Shown here in pieces: positions 15,303 to 22,644 of a DNA stretch of 22,644 nt. Each line of letters starts with the position of its first letter. Position 1 is the first letter of the stretch. The translations under genes and the position numbers were made by a program. The stretch is from Methylococcaceae bacterium UBA1147 (GTDB taxonomy: Bacteria > Pseudomonadota > Gammaproteobacteria > Methylococcales > UBA1147). The notes beneath the pieces were generated by a model. That model saw only the letters and a program-made list of their open reading frames with translations, did no database searches and was not told the DNA's origin. The stretch is taken from contig DBZZ01000068.1 in assembly GCA_002311315.1 (NCBI GenBank), positions 456 to 23,099 on the forward strand, read 5' to 3'.

Positions 15303-16028
15303 TTACATGTTGAAGTTCTCGCCAAGGTAAACCTGCCTGACGTGTCGGTCGGCGAGAATGGTTTGCGCATCACCCTCAGCAATGACCTTGCCCTCGTTGA
15401 GGATGTAGGCGCGGTCGCAGGTTCCCAGGGTTTCCCTTACGTTATGTTCGGTAATCAGGATTCCGATACCACGATCTCGCAAGTGATGGATGATCTTCTG
15501 AATGTCGATGATCGAGATCGGATCGACCCCGGCAAAGGGTTCGTCCAGCAATAGAAACTGCGGTTCCGATGCCAGTGCACGTGCAATTTCCACTCGCCTT
15601 CTTTCCCCGCCCGACAGACCCAGGGCGGGGCGTGTCCGCAAGTGATCGATACCGAACTCCTGTAGTAATTCCTCGATAATCAGTTCCTTTTGGCCCATGC
15701 TGATGTCGGTGCGGATATCCAGTACTGCGCGCAGGTTGTCGGCCACGTTCAGCTTGCGAAAAATCGATGGTTCCTGGGGCAGGTAGCCGATGCCCATTTG
15801 CGCACGGGCATGAATGGGAAGGCGCGTGATATCCCGATTGTCGATGGTAATCAGGCCTTGCTCGGTTTTGATCAGGCCGACGATCATGTAGAAACTGGTG
15901 GTTTTTCCTGCGCCGTTCGGGCCGAGTAGGCCGACGATTTCGCCGCTGTTGATTTGTATCGAGACATGATCGACCACCGAGCGCTTGTTGTATTGTTTGA
16001 CCAGGTTCTGTGCTGAGAGGAGTGACAT
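15303..16028 (-). CDS. lptB: LPS export ABC transporter ATPase LptB
   Basis: ATPase that powers LPS extraction from the inner membrane through LptB2FGC. The 241-residue protein has Walker A GPNGAGKT, the Q-loop YLPQEPSIFRKL, signature LSGGERRRVEIARAL, Walker B QFLLLDEPFAGVDP and the H-loop LITEHNVRETL. All of these are canonical LptB sequences, and length is normal. The start is 2 bp after the lptA stop, so they are in one transcript. lptF and lptG are not in the window and are usually elsewhere. Confidence 0.97.
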   Translation of the reverse strand: MSLLSAQNLVKQYNKRSVVDHVSIQINSGEIVGLLGPNGAGKTTSFYMIVGLIKTEQGLITIDNRDITRLPIHARAQMGIGYLPQEPSIFRKLNVADNLRAVLDIRTDISMGQKELIIEELLQEFGIDHLRTRPALGLSGGERRRVEIARALASEPQFLLLDEPFAGVDPISIIDIQKIIHHLRDRGIGILITEHNVRETLGTCDRAYILNEGKVIAEGDAQTILADRHVRQVYLGENFNM

Positions 16029-16030
16029 GG

Positions 16031-16549
16031 TTATTCGGTCTTTTCGTCAGGGAAAAGGGTGATGTGCACACGTTTCCCTCTGGATGAAAGATCTCCGGCC
16101 CGGATGATCCCTGCTTTCCGGTCCCATTCGATTCGTTCACTGGCGTAGGTATCTTCGCCTTGCCAGATCACCGCCTTTTTAATCATTACCAACAGATCCT
16201 GCTTCTTGTAATACTCGGCGATCCGCGACCGGCCATGCATTTCGTCTTCTCCCGGTTCCGAGGTTTGCCTGAATGTGACCGGGTCTCCGGTTGCAATGTA
16301 TTTGTTGGGTTTGCGTTCGGTCGTGTAGACCACCAGTTTGTCGGACTTGAGGAGCATTCTGCCCTGGGTGAGTTCCACCCGGCCGGTATAGACCACCATG
16401 CCGGTGTTTTTGTCGTACGTTGCACCGTCCGCTTCGATATAGGTCGGGTCCTTTGAATCATCTTTCTGTGACCCTACATTGGCGGCGAAACCGGCAAGCA
16501 AAACGAGCAGGAGCAATGGACTATTCTTCTTCAAATTTTCCATGGACAT
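16031..16549 (-). CDS. lptA: LPS transport periplasmic protein LptA
   Basis: Periplasmic bridge protein that stacks head to tail to carry LPS between LptC and LptD. The 172-residue protein has a signal peptide (LLLLVLLAGFAANVGS, residues 11-26) and one OstA/LptA beta-jellyroll domain with IEADGATYDKNTGMVVYTGRVELTQGRMLLKSDKLVVY. ATG 16549 and ATG 16543 are two codons apart and either is possible. The start lies 29 bp inside the end of lptC, an unusually long overlap in a different frame, and the stop is next to lptB. Confidence 0.93.
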   Translation of the reverse strand: MSMENLKKNSPLLLLVLLAGFAANVGSQKDDSKDPTYIEADGATYDKNTGMVVYTGRVELTQGRMLLKSDKLVVYTTERKPNKYIATGDPVTFRQTSEPGEDEMHGRSRIAEYYKKQDLLVMIKKAVIWQGEDTYASERIEWDRKAGIIRAGDLSSRGKRVHITLFPDEKTE

Positions 16550-17084
16550 TGGAATTTAGTTCTACTTGTTCATGCTCGCCGAAATAGATTGACATCCCGA
16601 TACCGCTGATTCGGTAGCGGCTGCTGATGAGTTCCGCAAACTGTTCCGTTTCGGCGTAATCAATCTCGGGTTTCACGGTCAGGTCTTCGGTATTGATGGT
16701 AATCGGATCGTAGCCGGGTGCGGCATCCCGTTCGATCAGTACTGTGCCATCGAGGAAAATGGTTTTTCCTCCTGAGCTCACAAATCCTGCCTCGGAATGG
16801 ATCACCCAGGGTGGTGCTTCCTCGTTGATTTTCGTGAACACCGGCTTTTTCAGTTCGGTTGTGTCATCGTCCTGGTAATGAATCATGGAATCAGCGACCA
16901 GCCTGTTCCGGGGTAGCCCTTCCTCATCCATGCTGATTTTGGTAAATCCGTTACTGAAGTAATCGGGCTGATGAGACTTGGTCGGTTGGACTTTTTCCGG
17001 TTCGGGTGCCATTGATTCGGCCAGGAACCAGCTGAGCAGCACGACAAGCGCCAGGCTGAGGTAGATCCAGAGGTGCCGAATCAT
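16521..17084 (-). CDS. lptC: LPS export system protein LptC
   Basis: Bitopic inner-membrane protein that passes LPS from LptB2FG to LptA. From ATG 17084 it has 187 residues: one N-terminal helix (IYLSLALVVLLSWFLAE, about residues 6-22) and then a periplasmic LptC/OstA-like domain. That domain includes DYFSNGFTKISMDEEGLPRNRLVADSMIHYQDDDTTELKKP and IFLDGTVLIERD. The frame is open for 43 codons before this ATG, but that extension lies inside kdsC and is not LptC-like. It starts 14 bp after kdsC stops and overlaps lptA by 29 bp. Confidence 0.92.
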   Translation of the reverse strand: MIRHLWIYLSLALVVLLSWFLAESMAPEPEKVQPTKSHQPDYFSNGFTKISMDEEGLPRNRLVADSMIHYQDDDTTELKKPVFTKINEEAPPWVIHSEAGFVSSGGKTIFLDGTVLIERDAAPGYDPITINTEDLTVKPEIDYAETEQFAELISSRYRISGIGMSIYFGEHEQVELNSNVHGKFEEE

Positions 17085-17098
17085 CCTGCCGGCTTCTC

Positions 17099-17662
17099 TC
17101 AGTCGCGCGCCGCGAGGTATTCGCTGGTCAGGGCCCCCAGGGTGCCTTGCGCGTTCATCACCAGGTCGCAAACTTCGCGGGCTGCACCACACCCCCCGGG
17201 AAGCGATGTACACCAGTCTGCATGTTGACGAACCGCAATGTGCGCGTCGGCTACCGCAATCCCAAGTCTGGCGCAGCCCATCACGGGCAGGTCCTGCAAG
17301 TCGTCTCCCACGAACGCAACCTGGTCCCGTGACAGTGACAAGAGGTGGCAGAGTTCATCCAGCGCAGCCACCTTGTCTTCTTGACCCTGGTAAACGTGTT
17401 CAACTCCAAGGCTCGACATTCGAAGGGATACTGATGCTGATTTGCGTCCGGAAATGATCGCGGCCTCCACGCCAGTGCTGCGCAGCATCTTTATCCCATG
17501 CCCGTCCTTTGCGTTGAACGATTTGTACTCTCGCCCCGTTTCGTCAAAAAACAGTTTGCCGTCCGTCAACACGCCGTCCATATCAAAGACGACCAGACGG
17601 ATCAGTTTGGCCTTTTCAAGTATTTCCTGCATGTTTGCCGCTTCCGGGGGAAAACAGGTCAT
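17099..17662 (-). CDS. kdsC: 3-deoxy-D-manno-octulosonate 8-phosphate phosphatase KdsC
   Basis: HAD-superfamily phosphatase releasing Kdo from Kdo-8-phosphate, the last step before CMP-Kdo activation for LPS inner core. The 187-residue protein has motif I FDMDGVLTDG (nucleophile and acid aspartates), motif II IISGRKS, a Lys in EDKVAALDEL and motif IV FVGDDLQDLPVM. GGCGAAREVCD in the C-terminal tail is typical of the tetrameric KdsC. ATG 17632, giving MQEILEKAKLIRLVVFDMDG and preceded by GGAAG, is an alternative start of 177 residues. It lies between kdsD and lptC in the conserved order. Confidence 0.96.
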   Translation of the reverse strand: MTCFPPEAANMQEILEKAKLIRLVVFDMDGVLTDGKLFFDETGREYKSFNAKDGHGIKMLRSTGVEAAIISGRKSASVSLRMSSLGVEHVYQGQEDKVAALDELCHLLSLSRDQVAFVGDDLQDLPVMGCARLGIAVADAHIAVRQHADWCTSLPGGCGAAREVCDLVMNAQGTLGALTSEYLAARD

Positions 17663-17755
17663 TGTAATCTCGATTTTGAAAGACTCCGCAAGGGTTTCTC
17701 CCTGTTCATCAATGCAGGCGGTTACATGGGGCGAACCCGCAGGTCGATGGTTTCT

Positions 17756-18742
17756 TTAAACCACCCCGGCGAGAAGCAGATCGTGCATATGCAGGGTTCC
17801 TATCAGTCGTTTCTCCGGGTCAGTGACCAGCAAAGCCGTAATCTTCTTTTGTTCCATGATCTGCATTGCCTCCGCGACCAGCAGCTCAGGGCGAATCGTA
17901 CAACAGTTTCGGGTCATGACCGCGGTCACCAGTGTCGAATGAACATCGCGTTCGGACTTTTCGAACATCCTGCGCAGGTCTCCATCTGTGAAAATGCCCG
18001 TGACGACATCATCTCGGCTGATGATCGCTGTCATACCGAGTTTCTTTGCCGTCATCTCAATCAGGGCGTCACTGACGAAGGCGTCTTCCCTGACGTATGG
18101 CAATTCCTGGCCGGCATGCATCAGTTCGGCGGTGGTGAGTAGGAGGCGTTTGCCGAGGTTGCCGCCGGGATGTGCAAGGGCAAAGTCATCACGGGTAAAG
18201 CCCTTGGACTTCAGAAGAGAAACGGCCAGGGCATCACCCATGACGAGGGCTGCGGTGGTACTGGATGTGGGGGCCAGTCCCAGCGGACAGGCCTCCTCGG
18301 CGACCTGTACGTCCAGATGGACCGAAGCCTCGCGTGCCAGTGTTGATTTGCTGTTTCCGGTCATCGCCAGAAGCGGGATGGCGAGGCGCTTGAGCATCGG
18401 CAGTATGGTTAGGATTTCAGGCGACTCTCCGGAGTTGGAGAGGGCCAGTACGGTGTCTTCCCTGGTGATCATGCCGAGGTCTCCGTGTCCGGCTTCCCCT
18501 GGGTGCACGAAAAACGCAGGGCTACCGGTGCTGGCCAGCGTGGCGGCTATTTTCCCACCGATGTGACCTGATTTCCCCATGCCGGTGACCACAATTCTGC
18601 CGCGGCAGGCTATCAATGTATGACAGGCGCGGACGAACTGGTCACCGATGCGGTCCTTTAATGCACAAACAGCCTGCGTTTCGACATCGATCACATCGTG
18701 CGCAATCTTTATTAACGATTGATCGTCGATCTTGATTGGCAT
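17756..18742 (-). CDS. kdsD: Arabinose-5-phosphate isomerase KdsD (SIS + 2 CBS)
   Basis: Converts ribulose-5-phosphate to arabinose-5-phosphate, the first step of Kdo synthesis. The 328-residue protein has an N-terminal SIS sugar-isomerase domain (about 30-180) with GMGKSGHIGGKIAATLASTGSPAFFVHPGEAGHGDLG and SNSGESPEI, and two C-terminal CBS domains (about 205-325; SDALIEMTAKKLGMTAII and EAMQIMEQKKITALLV). EACPLGLAPTSSTTAALVMGDALA is diagnostic for the KdsD/GutQ family. As in E. coli it sits between yrbG and kdsC. The 103-bp gap after yrbG contains TAAAAT (18791-18786 minus), a possible -10 with no good -35. Confidence 0.96.
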   Translation of the reverse strand: MPIKIDDQSLIKIAHDVIDVETQAVCALKDRIGDQFVRACHTLIACRGRIVVTGMGKSGHIGGKIAATLASTGSPAFFVHPGEAGHGDLGMITREDTVLALSNSGESPEILTILPMLKRLAIPLLAMTGNSKSTLAREASVHLDVQVAEEACPLGLAPTSSTTAALVMGDALAVSLLKSKGFTRDDFALAHPGGNLGKRLLLTTAELMHAGQELPYVREDAFVSDALIEMTAKKLGMTAIISRDDVVTGIFTDGDLRRMFEKSERDVHSTLVTAVMTRNCCTIRPELLVAEAMQIMEQKKITALLVTDPEKRLIGTLHMHDLLLAGVV

Positions 18743-18845
18743 GTGCTTGTCAGTTTTGCTCCTGGGATGGCTTGCGCGGGTTCAGATTTTATGATCGGTG
18801 GATGGGTTGGTGTGTTTGACAGGCCTTTTCTGGGCATATGGCTGG

Positions 18846-19811
18846 CTACAGCGTACCCCGGATGACGAGAAACTGATATCCGAAATAACCGAGGATCAGG
18901 ATCAAACCCTCAACCCGGTTGATTCTGCCGTGGGCCCTGAAACTGAATCCGAAGGCGAACAGGGCGACTGTAAAGCCGATCATCGCCGGAAAATCGCGAC
19001 TCAGTACGACCGGTTCCAGCGGGCCGGGCGAAATCAGGCTCGGCAGGGCAAGGACTGCCAACAGATTGTACATGTTCGATCCCAATACATTGCCGATCGC
19101 GATGTCATCCTCGTTCTTGAGAATGCTTGTGATAGATGCGGCCAACTCGGGAAGGCTGGTTCCGAGGGCAATGATGGTCAGGCCAATGACCAGGTCGCTG
19201 ATCCCGAAGGCCCTTGCCAGATCCGCCGCCGCCCACACGACCAATTGTGAACTGACGAGAAGACCGATGAAACCCACCGCAGTCCACCAGCAGGCTTTGG
19301 TGGTGGAAATGCTGGCTGTTATACCCTCTTCAGTCGCTGTTTCCCGTACGTTGTTTTGGCGGGCCCGAATTGCGTCCCTGATCAGCCACAGAAGGAAAAT
19401 TGCCAAACCGCTGAGCATGACGATTCCATCTGTTCTGCTCAGTCCGTCGGCAAGTGCTAGAAGGTAGCAACCAATGCTTGTTCCAAGCAGGATGGGCATC
19501 TCCTTTCTGACGATCCGCGAATGAAATGAAATCGGGCAAAGTAGTGCGGTCAGGCCAAGGATCAAGCCGATGTTGGCAATGTTCGAACCGATCGCGTTGC
19601 CTACGGCAATGCCTGGGTTCCCTTGCCATGCGGCCATGCCGGAGACAAGGATCTCGGGAGCGGACGTACCGAATCCTACGATCGTCAGTCCAATGATTAG
19701 TGGTGAAATCCCGAGATTGCGTGCAATGGCGGCCGTGCCTTCAACAAAGCGGTCGGCGGCGACGACCAGGATTGCAAATCCAGCCATCAGGCCGAGCCAG
19801 GAAATCCACAT
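18846..19811 (-). CDS. yrbG: Calcium/sodium antiporter of the CaCA family (YrbG-like)
   Basis: A 321-residue inner-membrane cation exchanger with two homologous halves of about five helices each. The alpha repeats carry the exchange-site motifs GFGTSAPEILVSG in the N-half (about residue 47) and ALGTSLPELAASI in the C-half, with GNAIGSNIANIGLILG and GNVLGSNMYNLLAVL beside them. This is the YrbG arrangement; E. coli YrbG can exchange Ca2+/Na+, but its physiological role is uncertain. It heads the minus-strand LPS/Kdo cluster in the same position as in E. coli. The ATG at 19811 is 23-30 bases downstream of a CATAAT box on the minus strand. Confidence 0.94.
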   Translation of the reverse strand: MWISWLGLMAGFAILVVAADRFVEGTAAIARNLGISPLIIGLTIVGFGTSAPEILVSGMAAWQGNPGIAVGNAIGSNIANIGLILGLTALLCPISFHSRIVRKEMPILLGTSIGCYLLALADGLSRTDGIVMLSGLAIFLLWLIRDAIRARQNNVRETATEEGITASISTTKACWWTAVGFIGLLVSSQLVVWAAADLARAFGISDLVIGLTIIALGTSLPELAASITSILKNEDDIAIGNVLGSNMYNLLAVLALPSLISPGPLEPVVLSRDFPAMIGFTVALFAFGFSFRAHGRINRVEGLILILGYFGYQFLVIRGTL

Positions 19812-19840
19812 CTTATGTTGTTGTCCATCGAAAAGGCGCC

Positions 19841-19846
19841 ATTATG
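19841..19846 (-). promoter_or_regulatory. Possible -10 box of yrbG
   Basis: CATAAT on the minus strand, 5/6 match to TATAAT, with a start expected near 19834 and a leader of about 23 nt. No convincing -35 is present. Confidence 0.3.
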
Positions 19847-19941
19847 CCATATTGAAATCTGGCATGAAAAGCTGCGTTCGGGCCGGCGAATGGCATGAAT
19901 TGTAGGTAACATGGCGAGAATGAAACAAAGCCAATTCCGCT

Positions 19942-19955
19942 TTGATCTGGATCAG
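19942..19955. promoter_or_regulatory. FNR/ANR-like binding site
   Basis: TTGAT-CTGG-ATCAG matches the FNR/ANR consensus TTGAT-N4-ATCAA at nine of ten fixed positions. It lies 131 bp upstream of the yrbG start and about 391 bp upstream of coxB. Oxygen-responsive control of a terminal oxidase would be a natural reading, but the distance to coxB is long and the target gene is not proved. Confidence 0.5.
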
Positions 19956-20345
19956 TGGTACCGTGCCGAAGGGTTGAAATGGCCAGTAGATGGTTGAAGA
20001 TCCAGGCTGTTCATCGCCGTCTAAAGTTGGTAAGTCAAAATGTTTCCAGTACAATAATAGGAATGTGTCGCTTACCCATATTGTGTTTTGGTGCGGCGGT
20101 TTGAAGAAACATTCGGTGGTCTTGCCGTAGTAGTGTACAAGATGAATGGTCGTGTCGGTGTGGGGCGTTGAAGACGCGAGGGTTTTGCTTCCCATTTTCC
20201 AGTTTTCTCTTGACCTCTAGTCTTCGCTTCGGAGAAAGGCAAGGGTGTCTGTAAAAGCGTGGACGAATTTCCGCGTTTGACGTAGGTTTTAAAAGAGTCT
20301 CTGTTTAAAGACTTTGAACAGCTAGAAAGGAACGTTAGATCGGAT

Positions 20346-21767
20346 ATGGCTATAGCAATCGTATTGGTAGTAATGACCATTGGTTCTGTCTGGTTCCATT
20401 TCTGGTCTCCCTGGTGGATTACCGACCTGGCATCCAACTGGAAGGCGATGGACGATACGTTGATGATTACCTTCTGGGTGACCGGAGCGGTTTTCATTGC
20501 GGTTAACCTGTTTATGGCCTACGCCATAGTCCGTTTCCGCCATCAGGAAGGACGGAAACGGAAGGCTGCCTACGAACCGGAGAACAAGAAACTCGAATGG
20601 TGGCTTACGATCCTGACGACCATCGGTGTCGTTATCATGTTGGCTCCGGGCCTGATTGTTTACAACGATTTCGTCAACGCGCCCGAAGATGCCATGCCGA
20701 TCGAGGTGATGGGTAAGCAGTGGCAGTGGAGTTATCGCTTTGCTGGCGAGGACGGTGTTTTTGGTCATGCGCAATCCAGTCTGGTTACTTTCACCAATCC
20801 CTTCGGCATGGATTCTGAAGATCCGGCCGGTCAGGACGATGTGATCGTGGCTTCCGGCGAACTTCACGTGCCACTCAACCAGCCGATCGAAGTGTTCCTC
20901 CGCACCTATGACGTGCTGCACGATTTTTATGTACCGCATTTTCGCGCGAAAATGGACGCGGTTCCCGGACAGGTTACGAAGTTCTGGTTCACCCCCACGC
21001 GCATTGGAAAATTCGACAGCATGTGTGCCGAGTTCTGCGGTATTGGTCACCATACGATGCGCAGTTTCGTGAGGGTTGATGAAACCGGAGATTTCCAGCA
21101 GTGGCTGGCCGGTCAACCGACTTTTGCTTCATCTTCGGCGGCATCGGAGGGGGTTGCACTGAGTCCGTCTGAGGCCAGAGGACTTGAAGTTTCCCAGGAG
21201 CAGGGTTGCTTGGGATGTCATAGCGTAGATGGCTCACCGATGGTTGGTCCGAGCTGGAAAGGTCTCTACGGCAAGAACGAAACGATGGAAGATGGCACCA
21301 GCGTTATTGTCGACGATGCCTACCTGAAGGAAGCGATCGTGGAGCCGAATGCCTCCATCGTCAAGGGTTATGCTCCGACCATGCCGGCCTATGATCTTTC
21401 CGAGGAAGATCTGCAGGCTCTGATCGACTATACCCGCGCGTTGTCGGGTGACGATCAGGCTTCCGCTACCGACCCAGTCGAATCCGGACGTCAGATTGCG
21501 GAGCAGCAAGGCTGTCTGGGTTGTCATACCATCGACGGTAACCCGAGCGCTGGACCGACTTGGAAAGGCCTGTTCGGAAAGACCGAAAAACTGGAGGACG
21601 GATCGACCATCGTTGTCGACGCCGATTTTATCAAGGAATCCATCGTCGAGCCGAACGCAACCATCATTGAAGGTTATTCGGGTTTCATGCCTGCGTACCC
21701 ATTGACCGACGAACAGTTGGATCATCTGGTGGCCTACACCCGGTCGTTGTCGTCCGGCGCGGAATAG
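20346..21767 (+). CDS. coxB: Cytochrome c oxidase subunit II with two fused cytochrome c domains
   Basis: Subunit II of a haem-copper oxidase: it accepts electrons at CuA and passes them to subunit I. The 473-residue protein has an N-terminal hydrophobic segment (1-20), two further helices (about 38-60 and 83-104) and a periplasmic CuA domain. The CuA ligands are H in HDFYVPHF, C227 and C231 in MCAEFCGIGHHTM, H235 and M238. It then carries two cytochrome c domains, each with CLGCH (C288/C291/H292 and C390/C393/H394) and a MPAY sixth-ligand motif. The two domains are about 55% identical, so they arose by tandem duplication. Ordinary caa3 subunit II has one. A weak ribosome site precedes ATG 20346, and coxA follows after 78 bp. 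Confidence 0.95.
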   Translation: MAIAIVLVVMTIGSVWFHFWSPWWITDLASNWKAMDDTLMITFWVTGAVFIAVNLFMAYAIVRFRHQEGRKRKAAYEPENKKLEWWLTILTTIGVVIMLAPGLIVYNDFVNAPEDAMPIEVMGKQWQWSYRFAGEDGVFGHAQSSLVTFTNPFGMDSEDPAGQDDVIVASGELHVPLNQPIEVFLRTYDVLHDFYVPHFRAKMDAVPGQVTKFWFTPTRIGKFDSMCAEFCGIGHHTMRSFVRVDETGDFQQWLAGQPTFASSSAASEGVALSPSEARGLEVSQEQGCLGCHSVDGSPMVGPSWKGLYGKNETMEDGTSVIVDDAYLKEAIVEPNASIVKGYAPTMPAYDLSEEDLQALIDYTRALSGDDQASATDPVESGRQIAEQQGCLGCHTIDGNPSAGPTWKGLFGKTEKLEDGSTIVVDADFIKESIVEPNATIIEGYSGFMPAYPLTDEQLDHLVAYTRSLSSGAE

Positions 21768-21845
21768 GCCGGGATTCGATCGGGATTCACCGACGATTCA
21801 AACACATCTGAATTTAACAAACTGGTAGAAAACAAGGGGATTTTG

Positions 21846-22644
21846 ATGACAAGTACACCCTATCAAGAAGCTTTACCGCTTCATGACCCAACGAGTTGGT
21901 GGACCAAGTACGTGTTCAGCCAGGATCACAAGGTGATCGCAATCCAGTACACCTTGACGGCTGTTGCGGTCGGAATGGTAGCACTGGCGATGTCCTGGAT
22001 GATGCGTCTGCAATTGGGTTTTCCGGGAACTTTTTCATTTATTGACCCCAGCACCTATTACCAGTTGGTGACCATGCACGGGATGATCATGGTGATTTAC
22101 CTGCTGACCGCCATTTTTCTCGGCGGGTTCGGCAATTTCCTGATTCCGTTGATGGTCGGCGCCCGCGATATGGTGTTCCCTTTTGTGAACATGCTGAGTT
22201 ACTGGGCCTACCTATTGTCAGTGCTTGTGCTGATGTCGAGTCTCTTTGTCCCGGGCGGGCCGACCGGTGCGGGCTGGACCCTTTATCCTCCTCAGGCAAT
22301 CCTTCCGGGTACTCCGGGTTCGGGCTACGGGATCGTGCTGATGCTGATTTCGCTGATCCTGTTCATCGTTGCCGCAACGATGGGCGGCCTGAACTATGTA
22401 ACCACTGTATTGCAGGCACGTACCCGCGGCATGACCCTGATGCGCATGCCGCTGGCAGTCTGGGGAATTTTAATGGCAACCGTTCTCGCGCTGCTGGCCT
22501 TCCCGGCCCTGTTCGTTGCCGGGGTCATGATGTTGTTTGACCGGCTTCTGGAAACCAGTTTCTTCATGCCCTCCGGCGTTTCCATGGGGCAGCAGACGAG
22601 CTACAGCGGAGGCAGCCCGATCCTGTTCCAGCACCTGTTCTGGT
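21846..22644 (+). CDS. coxA: Cytochrome c oxidase subunit I, 5' part only
   Basis: Catalytic subunit of the haem-copper oxidase, running off the right edge. The 266 codons present begin MTSTPYQEALPLHDPTSWW, with AAGGGG about eight bases before the ATG. They include the SQDHKVIAIQYTLTA N-terminal signature, TM2 with TMHGMIMVIYLL (the His is a haem a ligand), GGFGNFLIPLMVGARDMVFPFVNMLSYW, GGPTGAGWTLYPP and then GGLNYVTTVLQARTRGM. The A-type oxidase pattern is clear. The CuB ligands lie outside the window. It is probably cotranscribed with coxB. Confidence 0.95.
   Translation, partial: MTSTPYQEALPLHDPTSWWTKYVFSQDHKVIAIQYTLTAVAVGMVALAMSWMMRLQLGFPGTFSFIDPSTYYQLVTMHGMIMVIYLLTAIFLGGFGNFLIPLMVGARDMVFPFVNMLSYWAYLLSVLVLMSSLFVPGGPTGAGWTLYPPQAILPGTPGSGYGIVLMLISLILFIVAATMGGLNYVTTVLQARTRGMTLMRMPLAVWGILMATVLALLAFPALFVAGVMMLFDRLLETSFFMPSGVSMGQQTSYSGGSPILFQHLFW

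Larger units (their letters stand above)
19812..20345. other. Divergent regulatory gap between yrbG and coxB
   Basis: This 534-bp stretch separates yrbG (minus) from coxB (plus). It has no ORF that looks real; a 117-codon minus-strand frame (to 20195) has no recognisable sequence. It holds an FNR-like box (19942-19955), a minus-strand CATAAT (19846-19841), a plus-strand TTGACG (20277-20282) with AT-rich sequence downstream, and a short inverted repeat AGTCT/AGACT (20295-20312). The last 40 bases contain AAAGGA (20326-20331), rather far from the coxB ATG. Confidence 0.5.

Noticed and set aside
17498..18142. 214-codon plus-strand frame opposite kdsC/kdsD
   Set aside because: It lies fully over well-identified genes on the other strand and resembles no protein.
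19842..20195. 117-codon minus-strand frame in the yrbG-coxB gap
   Set aside because: Composition is not protein-like, there is no ribosome site or recognisable motif, and it covers likely promoter and FNR-box DNA.
20322..21116. 264-codon minus-strand frame opposite coxB
   Set aside because: Shadow of coxB, which has complete CuA and haem motifs on the plus strand.
1..22644. CRISPR arrays, insertion sequences, tRNA or rRNA genes
   Set aside because: No regular repeat-spacer array, transposase, terminal inverted repeats or tRNA fold other than the tmRNA was found.

Overview
The window is about 22.6 kb of chromosomal DNA from a gammaproteobacterium. Several conserved blocks support this: ssrA-smpB, ratA-rnfH-bamE-fur, an LPS-transport cluster (yrbG-kdsD-kdsC-lptC-lptA-lptB) running into rpoN-hpf-rapZ, and a tmRNA with a proteobacterial-type tag. 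The coxB gene, with CuA and cytochrome c domains, would fit an aerobic or facultative marine or sulfur-oxidiser-like gammaproteobacterium, but nothing here fixes the order or genus.

Layout. Positions 1-850 are visibly AT-richer than the rest and hold two tandem MORN_2 (YwqK-type) genes. The first is cut by the window edge and the second is a lipoprotein; a repeat-bearing AT-rich spacer follows. A VC0807-like membrane protein (854-1567, minus) separates this from ssrA (1715-2089, minus), which has its own promoter and terminator, and smpB (2172-2651, minus). The AT-rich flank therefore begins just past the 3' end of ssrA, a common island integration site, although no integrase or att duplication is visible.

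Positions 2774-7935 hold, on the plus strand, an SNF-family sodium:solute symporter, ratA-rnfH (overlapping), fur, and lolC/E-lolD (overlapping). bamE is divergent from fur. Positions 7973-10434 are the least conserved part: an orphan lipoprotein (minus), a stretch that reads as a frameshifted coding remnant, and a lipoprotein-type alpha/beta hydrolase. Positions 10490-19811 are all on the minus strand. In transcription order they are yrbG, kdsD, kdsC, lptC, lptA, lptB, rpoN, hpf, rapZ and mgtE. The genes make Kdo, build the Lpt machine, and encode sigma-54, a ribosome hibernation factor, the RapZ regulator and a magnesium channel. ptsN, usual between hpf and rapZ, is not there. After a 534-bp regulatory gap with a near-perfect FNR/ANR-like box, coxB (with two tandem cytochrome c domains) and the start of coxA lead off the right edge on the plus strand.

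Most of the window is core housekeeping sequence. I see no convincing new multi-gene system. The items most worth a second look are the di-haem COX2 fusion with its possible FNR-type control, the lolD locus with only one permease gene, the missing ptsN, the tandem MORN_2 genes beside ssrA, and the decayed locus near 8.6-9.2 kb.
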